Notes: generated by a model not told the origin, from the sequence alone. 44,644 bases of DNA from Nocardia ninae NBRC 108245 (GCF_007990755.1 NZ_BJXA01000074.1:1-44644), one strand, 5' to 3'; shown: positions 1 to 9,275, numbered from the stretch's first letter. Numbers and translations are program-made.

Positions 1-217
1 CTCGGCGGCCACGGCGGCCGGACCGCTCGTTGTCCACCTTCTGCACCAGATCCTGCACGGTCAGCGGGGCGGCGCCCGGGTCTGCCGTTGCGTCGGTATG
101 ACGGGATCGCCGGGACGACCGGCCACCGTCTCGCTCGGTGTTGTCCTCCGTGGGATAGCGCTCCCACGGGGCGCGATCTCCGGGCCGTGGCGAACGCCCG
201 TGCCGATCGTCACCCAC
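1..217 (-). CDS. LCP (LytR-CpsA-Psr) family protein, N-terminal part only
   Basis: An open minus-strand frame starts at GTG 217 and runs off the left edge after 72 codons without a stop. A GAGG sits about 7 nt upstream of the GTG. The visible residues are a polar, Arg-rich cytoplasmic head followed by the segment LTVQDLVQKVD and a run of SGRRGRR. That arrangement is what actinobacterial LCP proteins, which attach arabinogalactan or other polymers to peptidoglycan, show before their transmembrane helix. The catalytic LCP domain lies outside the window, so the assignment rests only on this head region. The neighbouring dusB is on the same strand, 191 bp upstream. Confidence 0.6.
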   Translation of the reverse strand, partial: MGDDRHGRSPRPGDRAPWERYPTEDNTERDGGRSSRRSRHTDATADPGAAPLTVQDLVQKVDNERSGRRGRR

Positions 218-408
218 CAACGAACCTCGCTTTTCGTCTACGTCGCCGCCTCGGGCCGTACTCGACCGGCATGACCGATTCCGCAATGATAACGATTCCG
301 CCACGGCGGGCCACTCGAGTACGAAATCGAATTGGCCACAGTGTCGTTTGGATACCCGATTCGCCGTCGCTTCGCCTGGGTGTCAGCCCTGCCGATGTCG
401 CTCGGTTC

Positions 409-1551
409 TCAGCCGCCGCTGTGCATTACGTCGGCGCCGTGCGGGACCGCCGGGTCCTGTGGGTCGTCGAGCCAACCGTGCGGCAGCGCGACTTTGCCTG
501 GGGAGCCTTGTCTTCCGCGCGGACCCTCAGCGTCCCTGGGGAACGGAGCCGTCGGATCGAGCTGTCCGACAAGGTCTTCCAGCTCTACGAGGCTGGATAC
601 CGTCGCGAACGAGCGGCGCAGCTCGGCGCCGACCGGGAAGCCCATCAGATACCAGGCCATGTGCTTGCGCAGGTCGCGCATGGCCTTGTCCTCGCCGACG
701 TGCTCGGACAGCAGGGCGCCGTGCCGGTACAGCACCTCACCGACCCGGCCGAGGTTCGGGGGTTCGGGCAGCTCCTCGCCGCGCAGTGCGGCCTGGAGCT
801 CGGCGAACAGCCACGGGCGGCCGAGGCAGCCACGACCGACCACGACACCGTCGCAGCCGGTTTCGGCCATCATCCGGACCGCGTCGGCGGCGGAGAAGAT
901 ATCGCCGTTGCCGAGCACCGGAATGGTGGTGACGGCCTCCTTGAGCCGGGCGATGGCGGTCCAGTCGGCCTGCCCGGAGTAACGCTGGGCGGCCGTCCTG
1001 GCGTGCAGCGCAACCGCTTGCGCGCCTTCGGCTTCCGCGATGCGTCCCGCGTCGAGGTAGGTCAGGTGTTCGTCGTCGATGCCGATCCGGAACTTCACCG
1101 TCACCGGGACGCCCGCCGGTTCGGCGGCCGCCACCATGGCGTGCACGATCCGGCTGAACAGCGCCCGCTTGTACGGCAGCGCGGCGCCGCCGCCGAGCCG
1201 GGTGACCTTGGGCACCGGGCAGCCGAAGTTCATGTCGATGTGATCGGCCCAGCCCTCACCGACGATGATCCGCACCGCCTCGGCGAGCGTGGCCGGGTCG
1301 ACGCCGTAGAGCTGCATCGACCGCGGCGACTCGTCGGCGTCGAACGACATCATCTCCAGGGTCTTCTCATTGCGCTCGACCACCGCCCGCGCCGTGATCA
1401 TCTCGCAGACATAGATCGAGCTCGGGCTACCGAATTCGCGGCACAGCTTGCGAAACGCCAGATTCGTGATGCCCGCCATCGGCGCGAGCACCACCGCCGG
1501 ATCGACCGGATACGGCCCGATCCGCAGCGCGCTCGGCACTCCGGTAGTCAT
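409..1551 (-). CDS. dusB: tRNA-dihydrouridine synthase DusB
   Basis: Predicted FMN-dependent reduction of uridine to dihydrouridine in the D loop of tRNA. The 380-residue product has a TIM-barrel entry with PMAGITNLAFR (flavin-binding loop), the catalytic cysteine in the motif NFGCPVPKVTRLGGG, the basic KFRIG strand, the HART segment and the GRGCLGRPWLF phosphate-binding loop. These are DusB/Nifr3 signatures. The frame is open to 1668, but the ATG at 1551 gives the usual N-terminus (MTTGVPSALRIG), and the longer form would run into the promoter of the divergent toxin-antitoxin genes. The last ~40 residues are a poorly conserved tail rich in Pro and Gly. It is probably a single housekeeping gene. 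Confidence 0.93.
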   Translation of the reverse strand: MTTGVPSALRIGPYPVDPAVVLAPMAGITNLAFRKLCREFGSPSSIYVCEMITARAVVERNEKTLEMMSFDADESPRSMQLYGVDPATLAEAVRIIVGEGWADHIDMNFGCPVPKVTRLGGGAALPYKRALFSRIVHAMVAAAEPAGVPVTVKFRIGIDDEHLTYLDAGRIAEAEGAQAVALHARTAAQRYSGQADWTAIARLKEAVTTIPVLGNGDIFSAADAVRMMAETGCDGVVVGRGCLGRPWLFAELQAALRGEELPEPPNLGRVGEVLYRHGALLSEHVGEDKAMRDLRKHMAWYLMGFPVGAELRRSFATVSSLVELEDLVGQLDPTAPFPRDAEGPRGRQGSPGKVALPHGWLDDPQDPAVPHGADVMHSGG

Positions 1552-1625
1552 CGTCACGCCGTCCAGTCTCTCATTGACCGCGTCGGAGCTGCCGCTTCCC
1601 CTCGCCGGAGTGGTGTCAAATTGCA

Positions 1626-1642
1626 ACCATTGCCGGTATGGT
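1626..1642. promoter_or_regulatory. palindrome at the toxin-antitoxin promoter
   Basis: ACCAT (1626-1630) and ATGGT (1638-1642) form an inverted repeat directly before the GGAGG ribosome site and ATG of the antitoxin. TATGGT (1637-1642) could be a -10 hexamer, with TGTCAA (1614-1619) 17 nt upstream as a weak -35. Autoregulation by the ribbon-helix-helix antitoxin binding here would be normal for such modules. The site is short and inferred only. Confidence 0.35.
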
Positions 1643-1648
1643 GGAGGC

Positions 1649-1873
1649 ATGACCACCAAGCCGACCACACCTGTGACCCTTCGCCTGCCGAATGACGTGC
1701 ACGCGCGCGTGGCCGCGTTGGCGGAGGCTGCTCACATCAGCCTGAACGCGGCGCTGGTTCAGGCCGCAGAGCTGTGGGCCACCGAGCGTGCGCACGGGCA
1801 GATTGTCGCGTACGCGGTGGATGACGTGATGACCCGGCGTAGTGAGCTGCTGGCGCGGTTGCGGGACGCATGA
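1649..1873 (+). CDS. ribbon-helix-helix antitoxin of a Doc-type module
   Basis: A 74-residue protein starting at ATG 1649 with GGAGG just upstream. Its N-terminal half, with VTLRLPNDVHARVAALAE, has the beta-strand then two-helix pattern of ribbon-helix-helix (Arc/MetJ) DNA-binding proteins. The C-terminal half is helical and probably binds the toxin. The stop codon overlaps the toxin start (ATGA at 1870), so the two are translationally coupled. The antitoxin is expected to neutralise Doc and repress its own promoter. In the classical P1 module the antitoxin is Phd; here it is an RHH protein, a common variant in Actinobacteria. Confidence 0.8.
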   Translation: MTTKPTTPVTLRLPNDVHARVAALAEAAHISLNAALVQAAELWATERAHGQIVAYAVDDVMTRRSELLARLRDA

Positions 1874-2238
1874 TCTACCTGACCACCGAAGATGTGATCA
1901 GAATCAACGGACTGCAGCTGGGCGGGAGTCCTGCTGTGCGCGATGTCGGCCTGGTCGCCTCTGCGGTGGCGCGCCCCGCGACGGTCGCATTCGGTGTCGA
2001 GGCGTATCCGGCAGTCGATCACAAGGCGGCAGCGCTGTTGCACTCGATCGTATGCAACCACCCGTTTGTGGATGGCAACAAGCGAACTGGCTGGGTGGCG
2101 TGCGAAGCATTTCTCCTCGCGAACGGATACCGCACTTCGCTGTCCGACGATGATGCTTTCGACCTGGTGATCAGAACTGCTACGACATGCTCGGACATCG
2201 AAGTCGGTGACATCGCAGCAGCTCTGCATGTGCGCTGA
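1870..2238 (+). CDS. doc: Fic/Doc family toxin
   Basis: A 122-residue protein with the Fic core motif HPFVDGNKRTGW at about residues 64-75, matching HxFx(D/N)GNKR. Doc toxins phosphorylate elongation factor Tu and stop translation, while longer Fic proteins AMPylate. The small size, the motif and the overlapping antitoxin gene favour Doc. The N-terminal YLTTEDVIRIN also fits Doc. All the core residues (His, Asp, Gly-Asn-Lys-Arg) are present, so the toxin looks intact. The pair sits between two minus-strand housekeeping or lipid genes as a compact two-gene island. Confidence 0.9.
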   Translation: MIYLTTEDVIRINGLQLGGSPAVRDVGLVASAVARPATVAFGVEAYPAVDHKAAALLHSIVCNHPFVDGNKRTGWVACEAFLLANGYRTSLSDDDAFDLVIRTATTCSDIEVGDIAAALHVR

Positions 2239-2248
2239 GGCCAGTCGA

Positions 2249-3127
2249 TCAACCCAGTGCAGGTAGGCGCGCGGCCAGATCCGCGAGCTGCCACGGTCCG
2301 TCGGTTTCGATGGTTCCGGTGGCGGTCCAGCCGGTGAGGGCGGAGATGGCGCCGCCCTGGACGGCGAAGACCTGGCCGGTGATGGGGCATTTCTCCTGGG
2401 CGAGGTAGGCGACGACGGGGGCGATGTTCTCGGGGGCGAAGGCATCGAATTCGCCGGCGGGGACCTCTGCGGCGAACATAGCGCCCATGCCGGGGGTGGC
2501 GAGGGTGAGGCGGGTGCGGGCGACGGGGGCGATGGCGTTGACGCGCACGCCGTATCGCTCCAGTTCCAGCGCGGCGACCTGGGTGAGTGCGGCGATGCCC
2601 GCCTTGGCGGCACCGTAGTTGGCTTGCCCGGGGTTCGGCAGGAAGGTGCCCGAGGCGGAGGCGGTGTTGATCACCGATGCGGCGACCGGCTGTCCCGCTT
2701 TCGACTGCGCTTTCCAGTACGCGGCGGCATGGTGCAGTACCGCGAAGTGGCCCTTGAGGTGTACCGCGATCACCGCATCCCACTGCGCCTCGTCCATCGC
2801 GGCGATGAACGCGTCGCGCAGGATGCCCGCGTTGTTCACCAGGATGTCCAGTCCACCGAAGGCGGTGATCGACTGCTCGACAAGGGCTTTCGCGCCCGCC
2901 CAGTCGGCGATGTTCGCGGTGTCGGCGATCGCGCGCCCGCCCGCCGCGGTGATCTCGTCGACCACCTGCTGAGCCGGTCCGGCGTCGGCGCCGACGCCTT
3001 CGTTGTTCCCGCCGAGGTCGTTGACCACGACGGCCGCTCCTTCGGCGGCCAGCAGCAGCGCGTGTGCGCGGCCGATGCCGCGGCCTGCGCCGGTGACAAT
3101 CGCGACGCGTCCGTCCAGCGAACCCAT
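2249..3127 (-). CDS. short-chain dehydrogenase (HSD17B4/MaoC-operon type)
   Basis: A 292-residue SDR. It has the Rossmann motif TGAGRGIG near residue 12, NNAG, a catalytic Ser in NTASASG and the YGAAK (YxxxK) pair. The insert with NDLGGNNEGVGAD after strand 2 and the long C-terminal tail are typical of the peroxisomal 17-beta-HSD4-like dehydrogenases that oxidise 3-hydroxyacyl-CoA. The ATG at 3127 follows the SRPBCC gene by 29 nt, so it is the last gene of a four-gene minus-strand run. With the MaoC hydratase in the same run it could supply consecutive hydration and oxidation steps of beta-oxidation. The substrate is not evident. Confidence 0.88.
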   Translation of the reverse strand: MGSLDGRVAIVTGAGRGIGRAHALLLAAEGAAVVVNDLGGNNEGVGADAGPAQQVVDEITAAGGRAIADTANIADWAGAKALVEQSITAFGGLDILVNNAGILRDAFIAAMDEAQWDAVIAVHLKGHFAVLHHAAAYWKAQSKAGQPVAASVINTASASGTFLPNPGQANYGAAKAGIAALTQVAALELERYGVRVNAIAPVARTRLTLATPGMGAMFAAEVPAGEFDAFAPENIAPVVAYLAQEKCPITGQVFAVQGGAISALTGWTATGTIETDGPWQLADLAARLPALG

Positions 3128-3156
3128 GTCGTTCCTTTCGAGGTGCGTGAGCGCGG

Positions 3157-3591
3157 TCAGGCCAGCAGACCGGCGAGGTTGGTGAGGGAGGCGTCGAGTT
3201 CCTTGGTGCTGGCGCGTTCGATCGCGCCGCCGATGGCGCCGACCATCATCTGGCTGACGAACTCCGCGTCGATGCCGACCTCGGAAGCGTTGTCGCCCTT
3301 GGCCGCAACGGTGAGCGTGAAGGTGATCCGCGCGCCCGCCAGTCCGGTACCGGAGAACTTCGTCGAGTTCGGCGCGTCGTAGTCGTCCACGGTGAAGGTG
3401 ATGGTGTTCGCCATCCCCATGATGGTGAGCACCTCGGTCATGGTGGCCCCGGTGGACAGCTGGGCGGGCGGCGGCTCCTTCCACTTGGTGTGCACCGTCA
3501 GCCATTCCGCGAAGCGGTTCGGGTCGGACAGCACTGCCCACACCTTCTCCTGGGCGGCCGGTAACTCCTTGGAAACCTTGGCTTGCGCCAT
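3157..3591 (-). CDS. SRPBCC (START-like) family protein
   Basis: A 144-residue protein of the polyketide-cyclase/START-like fold. It opens with the typical AQEKVWAVLSDPNRFAEWL pattern (first helix and W in the pocket rim) and ends with the long C-terminal helix. These proteins bind hydrophobic ligands in a deep cavity. The ATG at 3591 is chosen over the GTG at 3606 because a GAGGAG ribosome site lies just upstream of 3591 and would be inside the longer form. It sits between the thiolase and the SDR, so a lipid or acyl-CoA ligand is likely, but no reaction can be named. Confidence 0.82.
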   Translation of the reverse strand: MAQAKVSKELPAAQEKVWAVLSDPNRFAEWLTVHTKWKEPPPAQLSTGATMTEVLTIMGMANTITFTVDDYDAPNSTKFSGTGLAGARITFTLTVAAKGDNASEVGIDAEFVSQMMVGAIGGAIERASTKELDASLTNLAGLLA

Positions 3592-3636
3592 GGGTGTTCT
3601 CCTCACTTCGGTAAAGCGATTGGCGTAGTGCCGAAT

Positions 3637-4836
3637 TCAGCGATCGGCCGGCCGGTACGCGGTGACGATCGCCGCGCCGCCCAGCCCGATGTTGTGGGCC
3701 AGCGCGACTTTCGCGTCGCCGACCTGGCGGGCCTGGGCCTCGCCGCGCAATTGCCAAGTCAGCTCGGCACACTGGGCCAGACCGGTGGCGCCGAGCGGAT
3801 GCCCCTTGGAGATCAGGCCGCCGGACGGGTTGACCACCCACCGCCCGCCGTAGGTGGTGTCCCCGGCGTCGATCAGCTGGTGTCCCTCGCCGGTACCGCA
3901 CAGGCCGAGCGCCTCGTAGGTGAGCAGTTCGTTGGGGGAGAAGCAGTCGTGCAGCTCGATCACATCGAGGTCGGCGGGGCCGATGCCGGCCTGCTCGTAC
4001 ACCTTTCGCGCGGCCGCGGCGCTCATGTCGACACCGACGAGCGAGCGCGCCGTCTTGGTGGCGAAGGTGGATTCTAGGTCGGTCACCATGGCTTGGCCGA
4101 CGATCTCCACGGCTCGGTCACCGAGACCGTGCTCGTCCACGAAGCGTTCGCCGGCCAGCACCGCCGCGCCGGAACCGTCGGAGGTCGGCGAGCATTGCAA
4201 CCGGGTCAGGCCGAGCGGCTCGTAAACCATTTTGGCACTGGTGATCTCGTCGAGTAAGTACACGTCCTGGAACTGCGCGTACGGATTGTCGGCCGAATGC
4301 CGGTGGTTCTTCTCCGCGATCTTGGCGAAATGCGCTGGGGTGGAGCCGTATTGCTCCATGTGCTCGACGCCTGCCGCGCCGAACATCCAGGGCGCCACCG
4401 GCATCGCGAAGTCCCGCAGCTGGGCCAAGGCCTCGATATGGCGCAGCAGCGGCTGCTCGCGATCGGTGTACCCGGCCTCCAGCGAACCCGATTGCATCTT
4501 CTCGAAGCCGAGCGCCAAAGCGCAGTCGGCGAGCCCGCCGCGAATCGCCCTGGCGGCCAGGTACAGCGCCGACGACCCGGTGGAGCAGTTGTTGTTCACG
4601 TTGACCACCGGCAGACCGGTCAGCCCGAGCTCGTAGACGGCGCGCTGGCCGCTGGTCGAATCGCCGTACACATAGCCGACATACGCCTCCTGCACCTGCT
4701 CGTAGCGGATGCCCGCGTCCGCGAGTGCCTTGCCGCCGGATTCCTTCGCCATGGCCGGGTAGTCCCAGCCTTCGCGGCGGCCCGGCTTCTCGAACTTCGT
4801 CATGCCGACACCGATCACGAAAACTCTGTTGGTCAT
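3637..4836 (-). CDS. lipid-transfer protein / SCP-x-type thiolase
   Basis: A 399-residue thiolase-fold protein. The nucleophilic Cys is in [15 protein letters not shown]. The second active-site region [17 protein letters not shown] contains the conserved His. The usual C-terminal Cys of degradative thiolases (CxGxG) is replaced by HNIGLGGAA, which is characteristic of the lipid-transfer-protein (SCP-x, Ltp) branch. In Actinobacteria these act as thiolases or retro-aldolases on sterol and branched acyl-CoA side chains. The ATG overlaps the MaoC stop by 4 nt (4833-4836), so the two are coupled. Whether this one is catalytic cannot be decided from sequence alone. Confidence 0.88.
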   Translation of the reverse strand: MTNRVFVIGVGMTKFEKPGRREGWDYPAMAKESGGKALADAGIRYEQVQEAYVGYVYGDSTSGQRAVYELGLTGLPVVNVNNNCSTGSSALYLAARAIRGGLADCALALGFEKMQSGSLEAGYTDREQPLLRHIEALAQLRDFAMPVAPWMFGAAGVEHMEQYGSTPAHFAKIAEKNHRHSADNPYAQFQDVYLLDEITSAKMVYEPLGLTRLQCSPTSDGSGAAVLAGERFVDEHGLGDRAVEIVGQAMVTDLESTFATKTARSLVGVDMSAAAARKVYEQAGIGPADLDVIELHDCFSPNELLTYEALGLCGTGEGHQLIDAGDTTYGGRWVVNPSGGLISKGHPLGATGLAQCAELTWQLRGEAQARQVGDAKVALAHNIGLGGAAIVTAYRPADR

Positions 4837-5819
4837 GTTGTTTCCTTGTCGATTGCGGGCTCGAACTCCGCGAGCCCGTCCTGGATGACGAATCGGTCGC
4901 TGTCCGATGAGGTTTCGAAGGCGTAGCGGTCCCGCCCGTCCCGGTGGCCGGCCGCCCACGTCGCGGTGGTGATGGTCTGTCCCGGGAATGCGGGGGAACT
5001 CAGCCGCACGGCAAGCCTTTTCAGCCGGGTCGGGTCGTCCGGGCTGATCCGGGTGATCAGCGCGTGCGAGACGAACGCGATCGTGCACAGGCCGTGGATG
5101 ATGATCCCGGGCAGCCCCATCGCCTTGGCGAACTCGTCGACGAGGTGGATCGGCATCGGATCGCCTGCGGCCCGGGCGTATCGGAAGGTCTGATCCGCGT
5201 CGAAGGTCTGGTCGGTGACGAAATCCGGCTCGCGGTCCCGCAGGTTCTCCTCGAAGGAGTGCGCCGGGCTCGGCTCGCCGCGGGCGCCGTCGAATCGGCC
5301 ACCGCGGAAGAATCCGACGAAGTACTGCTCGTTGACGAGGTCGCCGCCGCGCACGCTGTAGGTCTCGATGTGTGAGGTGACGACCACGCCCGAGGATTTG
5401 CCCTCGATCCCGACCGGCCGCGCGCGCACCTCCAGCAGCTCGCCGGGCTCGATCGGCCGGTGGAACCGGAAGTCGTGCTTGCCGTGCAGGATCCGCAGCA
5501 TCAGATCGTCGGGCACCACCGACATCGCCGCGTCGGCCATCATCACGGTGATCGGCACCACGGCGAAAACCGGTGGCGCGTATACCCCGTCGAGATGTTG
5601 CCGGATCGGATCGTTGGTCGCTGCGGCGTAGGCGATCGTGCGCGCCCGATCCACCTCGAACCGGTCCCGCGCACCCCAGCTGCCCAGCCGGTCCAGGTTG
5701 AAGGTCGTCCCGTCCGGCACCGCCGCCGGTGTGCCGCGCGAGTTCCCGCGCTCCGGCATGCAGACGAGCGCCGCGCCCTGTGTCTCGTCCGGCCGCTCGG
5801 CCGTCGCGTCGTTGCCCAT
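4833..5819 (-). CDS. MaoC-like acyl-CoA hydratase with two hot-dog halves
   Basis: A 328-residue protein made of two hot-dog segments. The C-terminal half carries the hydratase-2 motif [17 protein letters not shown] followed by [12 protein letters not shown], with the catalytic Asp and His of R-specific enoyl-CoA hydratases. The N-terminal half (about residues 50-190) has the related [12 protein letters not shown] segment, in which the motif is degenerate. Such double-hot-dog MaoC proteins hydrate bulky enoyl-CoAs, including steroid intermediates. It is the promoter-proximal gene of the MaoC-thiolase-SRPBCC-SDR run and is divergent from an AraC-type regulator 122 bp away. Confidence 0.87.
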   Translation of the reverse strand: MGNDATAERPDETQGAALVCMPERGNSRGTPAAVPDGTTFNLDRLGSWGARDRFEVDRARTIAYAAATNDPIRQHLDGVYAPPVFAVVPITVMMADAAMSVVPDDLMLRILHGKHDFRFHRPIEPGELLEVRARPVGIEGKSSGVVVTSHIETYSVRGGDLVNEQYFVGFFRGGRFDGARGEPSPAHSFEENLRDREPDFVTDQTFDADQTFRYARAAGDPMPIHLVDEFAKAMGLPGIIIHGLCTIAFVSHALITRISPDDPTRLKRLAVRLSSPAFPGQTITTATWAAGHRDGRDRYAFETSSDSDRFVIQDGLAEFEPAIDKETT

Positions 5820-5901
5820 AACTCAACGCTAGGAATCGGCTTCGCCGCTCGGGATGACCGCGCGGCGCACGTTCGGTGACCGCCGCGCTCACCGCATCCG
5901 G

Positions 5902-5925
5902 CCTGGTAGGTTCGCCTCGACCAGG
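5902..5925. promoter_or_regulatory. inverted repeat just upstream of the AraC gene
   Basis: CCTGGT (5902-5907) and ACCAGG (5920-5925) are perfect 6-bp arms separated by 12 nt. They lie between the divergent MaoC operon and the AraC gene, ending 16 nt before the GTG. This is a possible operator for the adjacent regulator, inferred from position only. Confidence 0.3.
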
Positions 5926-5941
5926 GACGCAGGAGGTAGTG

Positions 5942-6985
5942 GTGACGGCGAGGACGGTGCCGATCGACTTCGTGCGCTCCGCCGTCGCCACCGCCGAGCG
6001 CGAAGGTGTCGACATCGGCCAGCTGCTCGGCAGCGTCGGGGTCGCCCCCGAGCTGCTCGCCCAGGATCGCGCGCGGGTGACGGTCGAGCAGATGGCCGCG
6101 ACCATGCGTCAACTGTGGCGGATCACCGACGACGAACTGTTCGGCCTCGGTCCGGCGCCGGTACCGCGCGGGTCGACCCGGCTGGTCGGCTTCGGCCTGG
6201 TCGGCTGCCCCGATCTCGGTGCGGCGATCGCGCGGTTCGGCGAATACCAGCGACTGCTGCCCGGATTGCCGCCGATGGTGGTGACCACGGCCGGCGGGCG
6301 CACCCGGTGCACGCTCGATACCAGCGTGCTCGCCGCGGCCGAAGAGCTGCTCACCGTGTTCCTGCTCGCGGCGATCCACCGGATGATCTCCTGGGGCATC
6401 GGCCGCCGGGTTCCCTTGCGCCAGGTCGAGTTTCCTTATCCGCGGCCACGCAATGTCGCCGACTACGACCTCGTCTTCGGCGCGCCGCTCGTCTTCGAGG
6501 CCGCCACCGCGGCGATCACCTTCGACAGCGAACTACTCGCCGCCCCGCTCACCAAGACTGAGGAAGACCTCATCGACTGGGCCCGCAACGCCCCGATAGA
6601 CGTGCTGTCCCGGCGCGACTACGGGACCTCGCTCGCCGAGCAGGTGCGCAAGATCCTCGCGCGCGGCCTGCACGGCGGTCGGGCAACGGCAGCCGGCCGG
6701 GCGGGTGAACACTGGCCTACCGCGGACGAGGTGGCCAAGCGGCTCGCCATGAGCCCACAGACGGTGCGCCGCAAGCTCGGCGAGGAGGGCACCTCGATCA
6801 CCCAGATCCGCGAGGACATCCTGCGGGACGCCGCGGTGGCCAGCCTGGTGCGCGGCGACGAGACGGTGGAGGCGCTGTCGGCCCGGCTCGGCTTCTCCGA
6901 ACCCAGCGCGTTCCGGCGCGCGTTCCGGCGCTGGACCGGGAGCCCGCCCGGTTCCTACCGAGGTGCAGCGTCGGCGGAGAGCTGA
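5942..6985 (+). CDS. AraC-family regulator with arabinose-binding-type sensor domain
   Basis: A 347-residue regulator read from GTG 5942, with AGGAGG 5 nt upstream (a GTG one codon earlier is also possible). Residues ~15-190 match the ligand-sensing domain seen in OruR/GadX-like proteins. The C-terminal ~95 residues form the double helix-turn-helix: [19 protein letters not shown] is the first and [20 protein letters not shown] the second, closing with the [10 protein letters not shown] signature. It is divergent from the lipid operon at 2249-5819, so it most likely controls that operon in response to a lipid-related metabolite. Confidence 0.9.
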   Translation: MTARTVPIDFVRSAVATAEREGVDIGQLLGSVGVAPELLAQDRARVTVEQMAATMRQLWRITDDELFGLGPAPVPRGSTRLVGFGLVGCPDLGAAIARFGEYQRLLPGLPPMVVTTAGGRTRCTLDTSVLAAAEELLTVFLLAAIHRMISWGIGRRVPLRQVEFPYPRPRNVADYDLVFGAPLVFEAATAAITFDSELLAAPLTKTEEDLIDWARNAPIDVLSRRDYGTSLAEQVRKILARGLHGGRATAAGRAGEHWPTADEVAKRLAMSPQTVRRKLGEEGTSITQIREDILRDAAVASLVRGDETVEALSARLGFSEPSAFRRAFRRWTGSPPGSYRGAASAES

Positions 6986-7112
6986 ATCCAGCCGCGGGAG
7001 GCATTGCCGTGCGAGCGATCGGGTGCCACGGCGGGCGAAGTGGAGGTCGGCGGGTCACGGTGAGCGAACTCCTTCGGCCCGGACGCCGAATTCGGCTCGG
7101 GGCAGCAACTTC

Positions 7113-7979
7113 TCACTCTCCGCGCAAACGACGGTGATACTTCTCCCTGATCTCCGGATCGGGCTGGGCGTAAGCCGTTGTCGCCCCGGTGATTCGCGCG
7201 ACGACGAGCTGCGCCCGATACGGCAGCAACTGCGCGGACTTGATGATCGCGGCCAGCCTGCGCGGCACCGTGACCAACGGCTTGCCCTCGAGCACCGTCC
7301 GCACGATCGCCTGCGCGACATCCTCGGGATCCACGGTCGTCATCGGCTCGATCCACCCCGGCATGTTCGCACCGGCGGACAGCTCGGTGCGCACGATGCC
7401 CGGCAGCACCGCCGAGACCTGCACGCCGTGCTCCTTCAGTTCCAGATGCAGCGCGGAAGTGAAGCCGACCACCGCGTGCTTGGTCGCACAGTAGGTGGCC
7501 AGCCCCGGAAAGCCTTGCGTCCCAGCCAGTGACGCGATGTTGATGAGGTGCCCGCTGCCGCGCGCCAGGAACCGCTGGGTGGCCAGCCGCGACCCGTGGA
7601 TCACCGCGCGCAGGTTGATGTCGACGATCCGGTCGGTCATCGCCTCGTCCTCGTCCGCGAACAGTCCGGTCGGCATGATGCCCGCGTTGTTGACCAGTAC
7701 GTCCAGCGGACCGAGCTCCTTTTCGAGGGTGTCCAGGAACGCGGCGAACGATGCGCGGTCGGTCACGTTCAGCGGCAGGCCGATGATCCTGGCCGCCGGG
7801 TCGGCGCCGAGCTCCACCGCGGTCTTGTCGACCAGCTCCACATCGATGTCGCCGATCGCGACCGCGGCGCCCGCCCCGAGAAACGCCTCGGCGGTGGCTC
7901 GGCCGATCCCGCGCGCTCCGCCGGTGATCGCGACGACCTTGCCGCTGAGCGGAGCGTCGCCATTCGGTGCACTGGTCAT
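7113..7979 (-). CDS. short-chain dehydrogenase/reductase
   Basis: A 288-residue classical SDR. It shows TGGARGIG (NAD(P)-binding), an acidic residue after strand 2 (IGDIDVE, suggesting NAD preference), NNAGIM, catalytic Ser in NIASLAG and the YCATK (YxxxK) pair. The C-terminal extension with PRRLAAIIKSAQLLP is typical of the SDR subgroup next to lipid genes in mycolic-acid bacteria. The start ATG at 7979 leaves a 150-bp gap to the acyl-CoA dehydrogenase on the same strand, so they may share a transcript. The substrate is unknown. Confidence 0.87.
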   Translation of the reverse strand: MTSAPNGDAPLSGKVVAITGGARGIGRATAEAFLGAGAAVAIGDIDVELVDKTAVELGADPAARIIGLPLNVTDRASFAAFLDTLEKELGPLDVLVNNAGIMPTGLFADEDEAMTDRIVDINLRAVIHGSRLATQRFLARGSGHLINIASLAGTQGFPGLATYCATKHAVVGFTSALHLELKEHGVQVSAVLPGIVRTELSAGANMPGWIEPMTTVDPEDVAQAIVRTVLEGKPLVTVPRRLAAIIKSAQLLPYRAQLVVARITGATTAYAQPDPEIREKYHRRLRGE

Positions 7980-8129
7980 GTTCTCGGCCTCCCTGTGGCC
8001 CGTGGGGTTCGGCAGGGGCGGCCTGGCCCGTCGATCCCAGCCACCTCGGCGCTGTATCCAGTGTCGACGCTCGGCGAAGGATAGATTGCGGATTCGGCAA
8101 TCACGATGCGGCGGAGAAATATCGGCCGC

Positions 8130-9275
8130 TCAGAGCCCGCGCGCGATGATCTCCTTCATGATCTCGTTGGTGCCGCCGTAGATCTTCTGGATCCGCGAAT
8201 CGGTGAAGATCCGCGCGATCGGATACTCGGCCATGTAGCCGTAGCCGCCGAACAGCTGCAGACAGCGGTCGGCCAGGATGTTCTGCTGCTCGGACAGCCA
8301 CAGCTTGGCCTTGGCCGCGGTCGGGATGTCCAAATCGCCGGCGACGTGCTTCTCGATGCAGTCGTCGAGGAAGCTCCAGCCGACGGTGACCGCCGTATCG
8401 CATTCGGCCAGCGTGAATTTGGTGTTCTGGAACGCGAAGATCGGCTTGCCGAAGGCGCTGCGTTCCTTGGTGTACTCCAGGGTCAGCTCGACCGTCTTCT
8501 CCATCGTCGCCATCGCGGTGACGGCGATGATCAGCCGCTCCTGCGCGAGTTGCTGCATCAGCTGGATGAAGCCCATGTTCTCGGCCTCGCCGATGAGGTT
8601 CGCGCGCGGCACCCGTACCTCGTCGAAGAACAGCTCGCAGGTGTCCTGCCCGTGCTGGCCGATCTTGTGCAGATTGCGCCCGCGTCGGAAACCTTCCCGG
8701 CTCGTCTCCACTGCGATCAGCGACAGACCGCCCGCGCCGCCCGCCTCGTTGGTCTTGGCGACCACCAGCACCAGGTCGGCCAGGAAACCGTTGGAGATGA
8801 ACGTCTTCGCGCCGTTGACGACGTACTCCTCGCCCTGCACGGTCGCGGTGGTGCGGATCGCCTGCAGGTCCGATCCGGTGCCGGGCTCGGTCATCGCGAT
8901 CGCCGCGACGATCTCCCCGGAGGCCAGCTTCGGCAGCCAGGTCTTCTTCTGCTCGTCGGTGCCGTAGCCGGCGATGTAGTGCGCGATGATCGTGCTGTGC
9001 ACCGGTCCGCCGAAGCTGGGGGCCAGCGCGCGCACCTGCTCGATGGCGATGACCGCGTCGTAGCGGAAGTCGCCGCCCCCGCCGCCGTACTCCTCCGGGA
9101 TGCTGGGGCACAGCAGGCCGAGCTCGCCCGCGCGCAACCACACCTCGCGATCGATGTGTTGCTGCTGGGCCCACCGCTCCTCGTGCGGCGCGCACTCCTT
9201 GCCGAAGAAATCGCGCGACAGTTCGGCCAGCGCGTCCATCTCCGCATCCATCCACCGTGAGCGGTGCCTTGCCAT
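8130..9275 (-). CDS. acyl-CoA dehydrogenase
   Basis: A 381-residue FAD-dependent acyl-CoA dehydrogenase that introduces the first double bond in beta-oxidation. It has the flavin loops AIAMTEPGTGSDL and ISNGFLADL, the FGKPI segment, QLFGGYGYM and the catalytic glutamate in IYGGTNEIMKEI near the C-terminus. Length and motifs are standard for the short/medium-chain ACAD fold. It starts at ATG 9275. It is a second lipid-degradation unit with the SDR at 7113-7979, separate from the MaoC operon on the far side of the AraC gene. Confidence 0.93.
   Translation of the reverse strand: MARHRSRWMDAEMDALAELSRDFFGKECAPHEERWAQQQHIDREVWLRAGELGLLCPSIPEEYGGGGGDFRYDAVIAIEQVRALAPSFGGPVHSTIIAHYIAGYGTDEQKKTWLPKLASGEIVAAIAMTEPGTGSDLQAIRTTATVQGEEYVVNGAKTFISNGFLADLVLVVAKTNEAGGAGGLSLIAVETSREGFRRGRNLHKIGQHGQDTCELFFDEVRVPRANLIGEAENMGFIQLMQQLAQERLIIAVTAMATMEKTVELTLEYTKERSAFGKPIFAFQNTKFTLAECDTAVTVGWSFLDDCIEKHVAGDLDIPTAAKAKLWLSEQQNILADRCLQLFGGYGYMAEYPIARIFTDSRIQKIYGGTNEIMKEIIARGL

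Noticed and set aside
88-1695. Long plus-strand frame antisense to dusB
   Set aside because: It follows the third-position GC of the minus-strand gene, has no recognisable domain and overlaps a clear DusB.
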